From JACKAN01 sp964502735 (lineage in GTDB: Bacteria; Bdellovibrionota; Bdellovibrionia; Bdellovibrionales; UBA1609): 64,000 nt of DNA. The DNA lies in assembly GCA_964502735.1 (NCBI GenBank), contig CAZCYD010000007.1, forward strand, positions 30,736 to 94,735, written 5' to 3'. Under the pieces are notes generated by a model. It had not been told where the DNA came from and made no database searches. It saw only the letters and a program-made list of their open reading frames with translations. Made by a program: the position numbers and the translations under genes. This document shows, one piece after another, positions 54,348 through 61,592 of the stretch (its first letter is position 1; each line of letters begins with the position of its first letter).

Positions 54348-55853
54348 ATGCTTAGGAATATTTTCTTTAGTTTTCTTGTTTTTTTAGGTAATGCTTTCTG
54401 TTCTTCGTTCTCGTTTTCTCAAGAAAAGGTGATTTCAGAGTTTGTGTTTTCATTGAGTCGTGAAGACTACAATTCCATAAATGAGAATGTTCCACTGGTA
54501 TTCGAAGGAGAGTCCAAAGAACAAATTGTTATCAACACCATAGCTGAACCCTACAAAACTGTTATTTCGCCTATTAAATTGTCACTAAATTACCAAGTTC
54601 AAACAAAATCGGCTCTAAATAAAGATGGCAGATATCCATTTTTTGCTTATATCCTCCAACCTAAAATTGAAATTGATAACATTCACACTGAAGATGTCAT
54701 TACAGAACGAATAGGTAATTTGATCGTGAATGTTAATGTCCGCGGTTATTGCCAAAATTTGGTGGCTCAATATCGGCAGGCTTATATTCCGGTAAAGGGC
54801 TATATTCAATTAAAAACTGTTAATGGTCAGGCTGAGCTTATGTTAGAAAGTTTTGATTTTTCATATAACTCATCCTTTTGGGGCTTAAATTTTTCAAGTT
54901 GTTCGGGGCCAAAGGGATATGACGAAGTTCTCAAAAATCATATCAGAAGGTTTTTGGATGACAAAATTCGTATAGCGAATCTCTTGGAGAAGGGATTGAA
55001 GAATCAAGTATCAAGTACAACAGTAGCTATCAATGAACAAATTTTGAGAAATCAAAAGTATGATATTTCTAAAGACCTAATGCTTGAGCTGCACCCTCAT
55101 AGTCTACAAAGTAGTGAAAATCAAAGTGTTTATGTCTATGGTTGGCTGGCTCTAACATTTAAAAATCACAAAAGTGGTGGTGAAACATACGTTACGTTTA
55201 AAAATCTTGATCTGGATAAAAGTGGAGACACACGCTTAATACTTCCTTCAGGATTAAGTCAGGTTCTTATGATGGCTTCACACAATAATGATTGGCTAAA
55301 GCATACGGTGGAGTCAAATTCTATAGAAGGATTGAGTGAATTAACTAAAAGTCGTTTTAAGCAATTCTTTGCATGGCCAGACCTTATGAATTTTTCTAAA
55401 AAAACGAACTTTATTTTTGATATTTATTCCTCTGCAAAACCAAATTTACAGATAATGGGAGTTACACAGAATTATCAATTACTTTACTCGCTTGAATCGA
55501 GTGTTGTAAGTCATATGTTTTATCCTGAAAATAATAAGTGGACTCCATATGTAAATTTTTACTCAAATCTTAATTCTAGTGTTATTGTGGAAGTAACAAA
55601 CGTAGGTTTGCGGGTCTCCTTTTCAGATTTGAAGGCTAAAAGTAGTTATAATTTTGACTCTTCTTATGTTTATCAAAGATCACCCAATGAGTACATTGAT
55701 GTTAGAACTCTCGAGAAACATCTTATCAGTGAGGTGCAGAGTCAAAAATTAGACTTTAACTTGGGACCTATAAACTTAAATTACTTGGGAGAGTTTTATC
55801 CTAAAAAGTTTAATATAGTGAACGATCAAATTGAACTTATTTACGCCAAATGA
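54348..55853 (+). CDS. Exported protein of unknown function, 501 residues
   Basis: I chose ATG 54348, which gives a signal peptide (about 1-25, ending FSFS); the open frame continues upstream to 54135 but would run into the divergent RND gene and lacks sense. The mature protein is rich in beta segments and Ser, Asn and Tyr. No domain recognised. Neighbour genes are the RND-LolA fusion (divergent) and a barrel protein (convergent), so a role in the same outer-membrane transport is possible. Ribosome site weak. Palindromic copy D starts 23 bases after its stop. Confidence 0.65.
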   Translation: MLRNIFFSFLVFLGNAFCSSFSFSQEKVISEFVFSLSREDYNSINENVPLVFEGESKEQIVINTIAEPYKTVISPIKLSLNYQVQTKSALNKDGRYPFFAYILQPKIEIDNIHTEDVITERIGNLIVNVNVRGYCQNLVAQYRQAYIPVKGYIQLKTVNGQAELMLESFDFSYNSSFWGLNFSSCSGPKGYDEVLKNHIRRFLDDKIRIANLLEKGLKNQVSSTTVAINEQILRNQKYDISKDLMLELHPHSLQSSENQSVYVYGWLALTFKNHKSGGETYVTFKNLDLDKSGDTRLILPSGLSQVLMMASHNNDWLKHTVESNSIEGLSELTKSRFKQFFAWPDLMNFSKKTNFIFDIYSSAKPNLQIMGVTQNYQLLYSLESSVVSHMFYPENNKWTPYVNFYSNLNSSVIVEVTNVGLRVSFSDLKAKSSYNFDSSYVYQRSPNEYIDVRTLEKHLISEVQSQKLDFNLGPINLNYLGEFYPKKFNIVNDQIELIYAK

Positions 55854-55875
55854 ATTCACTGCAAGGCAAATCCAC

Positions 55876-56015
55876 TTAACCCAAATCCAAAAAGCAATCG
55901 CCTAAATTTTTGTGAATGCGCCTCACGCGCAGTTCCACAGCCTCAAGGCTGCGGCTGTATGAGCATGAGGCGCATTCACAAAAATTTAGGCGATTGCTTT
56001 TTGGATTTGGGTTAA
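55876..56015. repeat. Long palindromic element, copy D
   Basis: 50-base perfect arms (55876-55925 and 55966-56015) start TTAACCCAAATCC. This is the most divergent copy: its outer part differs from copy C at about 10 positions, all matched in the opposite arm. The core is oriented as in copy C; the tip CCACAGCC-TCAA-GGCTGCGG has one mismatch. It contains the stop codon (56012-56014) of the barrel gene on the minus strand and lies between convergent genes. Confidence 0.95.
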
Positions 56016-57367
56016 TAATATACAGAGAGTCTTGCTTCTATGAGGTCGTTATTTTTGTAGGTTCCAGCAATACTGTTTGTGGGGCCATTTATGGATAATC
56101 CTTTGAGTTCAATTCCAATATTGTCGTGCCACTTGTAACGTGTTCCAAGTACAGTGATAAAAGATTGATTGTCAGTATCATAAATTTCGCTCAAAAAGAA
56201 GCTGCTTCTGTCGTTTATTGTTAGTAGCAAATTGCAAATTAGAGTGTTGTCAAATAAGCGATAGTTATTGCCAGTTGTATTTGTAACTCGACTTTCTTGA
56301 TGAGATTTATAATATTGCACCTGAGTTAAAAGACTGTAAGAAGACCATGCCCACGTTTTTTCGATTCCGAGAGCGGTCTGAAATAAATTTCTGTCAATAA
56401 ACTCATGGGTCAATTGCACTTTTGAGTATACAGTTTCAAATCGAAGAATTCCCCATTCTGGGGCCCAGACTAAGCTGTTTCCAATAGTTTGTTGTTTGAA
56501 AAAGCTTGGGATTAATGTGACATCTGGTTGGACGAGTAGTCCCAATACTTTGTTGGTTGAAGGATCAATAATAGTCGTATCAACAGTTATTTCTACATCA
56601 AGATGAGGGCGAGGGCTGACACCTTCAAAATAAAAGATTTGCCAGTCAACCTCATTAAAGTTAAGTGAAAATCGACTGCCCCAATTGTGTTTTAAGGCAT
56701 CTTCAATCTCAATTGGCCGTTGATATGAGTAGTTTAGATTGTCGGGAAGAAGTATATCGGCATCAATGCCCCCTGGATTTATAATAATTTCTCGAGGTAG
56801 CCACCGGCTGTTTTCTTCTGGAAATCTAGATCCTGATCTTTTTGGCATATAAAGGATCTGAAAGACTCGACCCAATTGACTCCAAGTCAAATCAAGACTT
56901 GTAGCTCCAATCTTAATAGTGTTGAGAGGGTCAAAGAAGGTAGTTGTGTTGGTTATGTCGCCGGGGCTATAGATATCAAAAACCCCCCAGTTGTAGGTTT
57001 GGTTTCCCGCCCTTAATCGCCAATTTGAAATTTGAGTCTCTATATAAAGTTGTTGAGGGTCGAAGAAGTTTTTTTCAATAGTCGTACGAGATTCTATTTT
57101 ATTGTAATAATAGGGCTCGAATACAAATTTAAAGTGCCGAGAGTTTTTTAAGCTCATGTAAGGCCTGAGCTCAATAAGGGAATAAGAGTTATTTATCTCT
57201 CGAATTGGCTCATAAGTTTCTATAAAATTTTGAAAAATAAAGTCCCCTTTAAGCAAAAGCTCATGTTGCCAATCTGATTTAGCTAAAGATGGGTAGGTTA
57301 GGAGCAAGAAAGTTAAAATAGAAGAGTAATTTTTTTTAAAAGTAATGCGCACACCTAATTGTAGCAT
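56012..57367 (-). CDS. Probable outer-membrane beta-barrel protein partnering the RND exporter
   Basis: This is 451 residues from ATG 57367; a TTG at 57379 and a GTG at 57352 are other possible starts, none with a good ribosome site. A signal peptide ends near residue 31 (YPSLAKS). The mature part consists of alternating strands rich in Tyr, Trp and Asn (FKFVFEPYYYNKIES, WRLRAGNQTYNWGVFDIY, WSSYSLLTQVQYYKS) and ends ARLSVYY, a typical outer-membrane terminus with an aromatic residue. In other bacteria such barrels accompany RND plus LolA-like gene pairs. The substrate is unknown. Confidence 0.72.
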   Translation of the reverse strand: MLQLGVRITFKKNYSSILTFLLLTYPSLAKSDWQHELLLKGDFIFQNFIETYEPIREINNSYSLIELRPYMSLKNSRHFKFVFEPYYYNKIESRTTIEKNFFDPQQLYIETQISNWRLRAGNQTYNWGVFDIYSPGDITNTTTFFDPLNTIKIGATSLDLTWSQLGRVFQILYMPKRSGSRFPEENSRWLPREIIINPGGIDADILLPDNLNYSYQRPIEIEDALKHNWGSRFSLNFNEVDWQIFYFEGVSPRPHLDVEITVDTTIIDPSTNKVLGLLVQPDVTLIPSFFKQQTIGNSLVWAPEWGILRFETVYSKVQLTHEFIDRNLFQTALGIEKTWAWSSYSLLTQVQYYKSHQESRVTNTTGNNYRLFDNTLICNLLLTINDRSSFFLSEIYDTDNQSFITVLGTRYKWHDNIGIELKGLSINGPTNSIAGTYKNNDLIEARLSVYY

Positions 57368-57511
57368 CAAAAAAAACAAGTTACCATTAGTCTGTGGTTG
57401 AAATCACTTTAATTTTCAGACCAGAGTATAAGGTGCACAAGAGAGGGGATCGAGAAAATCTTATGCATCTTTTACTCTGGTGCGGGGTTAGCAATAAAAT
57501 GAGAGGGTATT

Positions 57512-58477
57512 TTGTATAAACAATTTTATTCGCGAGATAGATGGTATAATTTAAACGCATTGTTGACCCAAAAAATGTGCAAAAATCCAGGTGATTCAGC
57601 ATTTCTTTATAAAGATACACATGTCGCTTTATTGGAGATTCTTTGGGGGCTTGGGCGCCAATACCTTACGAGAAAAAAAATTTATTTACTGAAAGATCAA
57701 TCGCCGTATTTTACTTATATTAAGAAATTATTCTTAAGTTTAAGTTACGAAGTTTTAGACTTACCTATAGAGTCCTTAAAAGATCCGGACTTGTATGCTA
57801 ATCACTTAGATCACACGACTTTGGCCGTGGTAATGGCTAGAGATATCCCTTTCTTAGCTAAGACATGGGATACGCAAAATTTGTGTGGTTATCTGTATGA
57901 AAAAAAAATTGTTCAAGTAGAAGTAATTCATGAGTCCCAGTACTCACAAGGTGTGTTACCAAGCCTGAATCCTAGCCATGTTCAGGTTTATGACTTTTTA
58001 GGTTTATCAAGTTTGGTTGTTACAGGGCGTCGAGCTCAGTATGAGTCACCTATAAGTAGTGGGCAAAATTGGGACGACTTTAATGCGGAACTGTTATCAG
58101 ATCGTGTTTGCTCGCAGTCTCTACATTTTGAATTAGTGAAGGAGTTTGAATCTAATTTGCCTGATGGCGCTTGGAAAATGCCTCTTAAGGACACGGAAAG
58201 GATTTATGATAGAGCAATTTTTGCGTGGAGAAATTTAAGTGCTACAGCGGTTCTCAGCGAACTGTGTAAACAAAATTCAAAATATCATACGATCCAAACC
58301 TCTTGCTTAATTTCATGGGGAGGCTTAAGTGCGATGTGTTGGCTAGAAAGTTTTGTTCCAGATCCATTGTGTATACGTGGATTAATTGTTGTCCCTGCTA
58401 ATCTATTGGAGCAGAAGAGCTTTCTCACGGATTTGTTATCTGCACGGGATTTGATTTTAAAATTGCAAGAGTCATGA
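57512..58477 (+). CDS. Protein of unknown function, 321 residues
   Basis: The start is TTG 57512, supported by GAGAGGG about 7 bases upstream. There is no signal peptide or clear membrane helix. Segments such as DSAFLYKDTHVALLEILWGLGRQYLTRKKIYLL recall the region before the PLP lysine of aminotransferase folds, but no lysine motif was found, so this is not assigned. It is rich in Leu and Ser. It precedes the UPF0104 membrane gene by 26 bases and may be cotranscribed with it. Confidence 0.55.
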   Translation: MYKQFYSRDRWYNLNALLTQKMCKNPGDSAFLYKDTHVALLEILWGLGRQYLTRKKIYLLKDQSPYFTYIKKLFLSLSYEVLDLPIESLKDPDLYANHLDHTTLAVVMARDIPFLAKTWDTQNLCGYLYEKKIVQVEVIHESQYSQGVLPSLNPSHVQVYDFLGLSSLVVTGRRAQYESPISSGQNWDDFNAELLSDRVCSQSLHFELVKEFESNLPDGAWKMPLKDTERIYDRAIFAWRNLSATAVLSELCKQNSKYHTIQTSCLISWGGLSAMCWLESFVPDPLCIRGLIVVPANLLEQKSFLTDLLSARDLILKLQES

Positions 58478-58503
58478 ATTATCAAATTAAAAGTGAAACC
58501 TGA

Positions 58504-59526
58504 ATGTTTAAATCAATACTTAAAACTAATATTAGCAAGAAAAATAAAAATAGAGTAAAAGAATTGTTATTGCCGGTCCTCAAATTTGTGTTTGCAATAT
58601 CTCTATTGTATTGGGTGGTAAATAAAAGCGATATTAATTTTCAATCTTTTAGAAATATAATCGATTTAGAATTAATTTTTGTGGTGTTGATCCTTACAAC
58701 GTTGATGCTTCTATTTAATAATTGGAGGTGGTGGGTACTCTTGCAAGCCAGGAAATTCGACCTCAGTTTTTTTGAAAGCTTAAGACTAACTTTTATTGGT
58801 CTTTTCTTTAATTTTGTCGTTCCTGGGAGTGTAGGTGGTGATTTGATTAAGGGGTATTACGTGTGTCGACAGCACAACCAAAGAAAAGTGGAAGCTGGGT
58901 TCACAATTATTGTTGACCGTTTTGTCGGTTTGTTTGTCATGTTAAACATGGGAATATTGGGGATAATTTTATCTTGGAAGATAGCTAGAGAAAATCCTCT
59001 AATACTAAAGATGTTCGGAATTATGGTGACCATTTCGATTTTAATAATCAGTTTAGCTATAGTTTTCTTTCTTTATGATAAAAAACTGGAAACTGGACGA
59101 TTCGCAGGGGGCAGAATATGCAAAATGTATCCAGTCATCAGTGCGGTATTAAGCGGAGTGTCTGCCTATAGAAAAAACATTAGGGCCTTGTTATCCGCTG
59201 TTGTACTGAGTTTTATTGGTCAAATTTTATCAGTTTTTATCTTTATGTATATAGGCTATAGGTTGGAGGAAGTATTGCCCTTTGAAACTCATCTTTTTGT
59301 GGTGGCCTTGGGTTTTATCACCTCGTCAATTCCGCTTACTCCAGGGGGAGTGGGAGTGGGCCAAGTTGCGTTCTATTTTTTCTTTAAACTTTATACTGGT
59401 CAAAATCTTCAGGTTGGGGCTCTAGGTATTACTATTATGCAGCTTTTTATGTTTTCTCTTGGTCTTCTCGGAGGCTTATTGTACCTTAGGGGCGTAAAGG
59501 CAAGGGTAGAGACTGTATATGATTGA
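58504..59526 (+). CDS. Lysylphosphatidylglycerol-synthase-TM / UPF0104 family membrane protein
   Basis: This 340-residue inner-membrane protein has about eight helices. NFVVPGSVGGDLIKGYYVCRQ (about 103-123), VDRFVGLFVML and SIPLTPGGVGVGQVAFYFFF are family marks of the flippase-like LPG_synthase_TM/YbhN group. It has no catalytic lysyl-transferase domain, so it is not a complete MprF. Role probably in lipid or glycolipid handling at the inner membrane. It overlaps mgtE by 8 bases. Confidence 0.82.
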   Translation: MFKSILKTNISKKNKNRVKELLLPVLKFVFAISLLYWVVNKSDINFQSFRNIIDLELIFVVLILTTLMLLFNNWRWWVLLQARKFDLSFFESLRLTFIGLFFNFVVPGSVGGDLIKGYYVCRQHNQRKVEAGFTIIVDRFVGLFVMLNMGILGIILSWKIARENPLILKMFGIMVTISILIISLAIVFFLYDKKLETGRFAGGRICKMYPVISAVLSGVSAYRKNIRALLSAVVLSFIGQILSVFIFMYIGYRLEEVLPFETHLFVVALGFITSSIPLTPGGVGVGQVAFYFFFKLYTGQNLQVGALGITIMQLFMFSLGLLGGLLYLRGVKARVETVYD

Positions 59527-60877
59527 TGAGCGCGCAAAAATGCTCATAGCGACGGTAAAAAAATTGTATCATCGCGATGCTAGGCATAACATTCAAAGGA
59601 TATTTGTTAAAACTCATGAGGCGGATATCGCTCATATTTTAGAGGGATTTGAACCGGGTGAAAGATTTGATCTATTTAAAATGGAACCATCGCTTGAAAA
59701 GCGTGGTCAGATAATAAGTCATCTCAAGCCAGAAATTCAAAAGGAGATACTTTCTTGTCTAACTCAACAGGAAGCTCTGAATCTGATTGAAATGATGGAT
59801 AGTGACGATGCGGCCGATATGTTAGGGGAGCTGCCTGAAGATGATGCTCAAAGCATATTGTCGTCAATGAATCAGAAGGAGTCGGAGGATGTCTCTGATC
59901 TTATGGGGTACCCTGAGGACTCTGCTGGTGGAATAATGGATTCAGACTACCTGTCTTTGAATCAGAACTTAACCGTTAGTGAAGCCATTAGGAGTATTCA
60001 GGTAGAGGATCAAGATGTTGGTGTTGCCTTTTATATTTATGTTGTCAACGATAATAATCAACTCGTTGGTGTGTTAAGCCTAAAGACTTTACTCTTGTCT
60101 AAGAACACTGAAAAATTAAAAAATTTGATGTATACAGATGTCATTTCAGTAACTGTTGATACAGATCAAGAAAAAGTGGCAAAGGTTGTAGAGCATTACG
60201 ACTTTTTATCGGTCCCAGTAGTTGACCAAAGTAATCATTTGGTTGGAGTCATTACTGTAGATGACATTTTGGATGTAATTCGTGAAGAAGCTGAAGACAA
60301 TTTATTAACGATGGGGCAGGCGGGTCTAGGAATAGAAGCGACTACAATCGAGAGACTAAAAGCCCGTCTTTCATGGCTTCTTTTGGCTTTAAGCGGAGGG
60401 ATTGTTTGTTTTTTGATAATTCTTTTTGGAGGAAAGCCTCTTGATAAGGGAAGCGACCACTCATCACTTCTCATCCTTTCTGCATTTATTCCTATTTTGT
60501 TGTCGGTGGGAGCGACAACGAGTAACCAAACTGCAACCGTAATTGTAGGGGCTTTGAGAACAGGAAGACTAGATTGGCCAACCTTAAAAAATCATATCTT
60601 CAGAGAGCTAAATCTATCTCTTATTTTTGTGTGCTTATTTGGTCTTATGACTTATGTTTTGGGGTATTTCTTTTTGTCAGATATTAAATTTAGTTCAATT
60701 TTAACAGCTTCAATTGGTTTACAAATATTTGTGTCCATCGCTATAGGAAATATAATCCCCCTGGGGATTTCTAAAATTGGAATGGATGCTTCTGTGTCTT
60801 CCGTTCCCGTTTCTGCAACCTTTGCGGATATTGCAGGAGTGTTAATCTTATTTGCACTGTATCATAGTTTTTATTGA
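59519..60877 (+). CDS. mgtE: MgtE-type magnesium transporter
   Basis: This 452-residue protein has the MgtE layout: an N-terminal superhelical domain (about 25-130, DSDDAADMLGELPEDDAQSIL), two CBS domains (about 140-260), and a plug helix. Five transmembrane helices follow (about 285-450). The pore string SATFADIAGVLILF keeps the conserved Asp. It transports magnesium (and related divalent ions) into the cell and is normally gated by Mg2+ binding at the cytosolic domain. The ATG overlaps the UPF0104 gene. Confidence 0.93.
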   Translation: MIDERAKMLIATVKKLYHRDARHNIQRIFVKTHEADIAHILEGFEPGERFDLFKMEPSLEKRGQIISHLKPEIQKEILSCLTQQEALNLIEMMDSDDAADMLGELPEDDAQSILSSMNQKESEDVSDLMGYPEDSAGGIMDSDYLSLNQNLTVSEAIRSIQVEDQDVGVAFYIYVVNDNNQLVGVLSLKTLLLSKNTEKLKNLMYTDVISVTVDTDQEKVAKVVEHYDFLSVPVVDQSNHLVGVITVDDILDVIREEAEDNLLTMGQAGLGIEATTIERLKARLSWLLLALSGGIVCFLIILFGGKPLDKGSDHSSLLILSAFIPILLSVGATTSNQTATVIVGALRTGRLDWPTLKNHIFRELNLSLIFVCLFGLMTYVLGYFFLSDIKFSSILTASIGLQIFVSIAIGNIIPLGISKIGMDASVSSVPVSATFADIAGVLILFALYHSFY

Positions 60878-60920
60878 GTCTATTGAGTTTTTCTTGAATG
60901 TATTTAGTGAGATACAAAAA

Positions 60921-61547
60921 ATGTCAATAACAGAAAAAGTTATTATATTAAAAACAACAAAGTATGGTGAAGCCGATTTAATTTTACATGGATTAAATAA
61001 AAAGGGTGGAAAGCTTCACTTTATAGCTAAATCTGCACTTAAGAGTAAAAAAAGATTTGGTGGGGGAGTGCTTGAACCACTAAACTACGCTGAAATCAGC
61101 TACATTTTTAATAAAAAATTTGATGGTCTTCATATCTTAGAAGAAGCCAGGTTGATTAATGATTTTCCACTTCTTAGAAAGTCTTATGACAGACTGGAAT
61201 TAGCTCTGTACTTCTTGAGTATCATTGAGAGAATTTCAATGAATGAAGATATTCACTCTGCGGATAATTTTAACCTATTGGGAAATGCACTTAGAAAGGC
61301 GGAAACAACTGAGAATCTAAATCTGTTGCGTTGCGCTTTTGAAGTCAAAGTTTTGCAGTTCCAGGGTGTATTAGATGGTATCGATGAATTCAAAGACATA
61401 CTTTCCAAGTCCATCTCTGATTGTGATCACATTCAAGTTGATGGTGGAACTCTTTTATATTTACAGAAAGTGGCACATCAGAATCTTGAAGAGTGGTTAG
61501 GTACTATCAAAACAGATTTATGGATGGATCGTGATAAAACTCCGTGA
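60921..61547 (+). CDS. recO: DNA repair protein RecO
   Basis: This is 208 residues from ATG 60921 (MSITEKVIILKTTKYGEADLI), typical of RecO; the open frame upstream overlaps the end of mgtE and is not used. The N-terminal OB fold (about 1-80) has KGGKLHFIAKSALKSKKRFGG. The helical C-terminal part has LFLKSYDRLELALYFL-like strings (KSYDRLELALYFLSIIERI). The usual zinc-binding Cys motif is not evident. It acts with RecF/RecR in loading RecA. The stop codon lies in the loop of a terminator hairpin. Confidence 0.85.
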   Translation: MSITEKVIILKTTKYGEADLILHGLNKKGGKLHFIAKSALKSKKRFGGGVLEPLNYAEISYIFNKKFDGLHILEEARLINDFPLLRKSYDRLELALYFLSIIERISMNEDIHSADNFNLLGNALRKAETTENLNLLRCAFEVKVLQFQGVLDGIDEFKDILSKSISDCDHIQVDGGTLLYLQKVAHQNLEEWLGTIKTDLWMDRDKTP

Positions 61548-61567
61548 GTTTTATCACGATCCATTTT
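61525..61567 (+). terminator. Intrinsic terminator overlapping the end of recO
   Basis: A perfect 16-pair stem (TGGATCGTGATAAAAC / GTTTTATCACGATCCA) with loop TCCGTGA (61541-61547), followed by TTTT. The recO stop TGA is in the loop, so the terminator is inside the coding sequence's end. It separates recO from the convergent TPR-barrel gene. Confidence 0.85.
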
Positions 61568-61592
61568 CTGACTTACCTAAAAACCTTGGATA

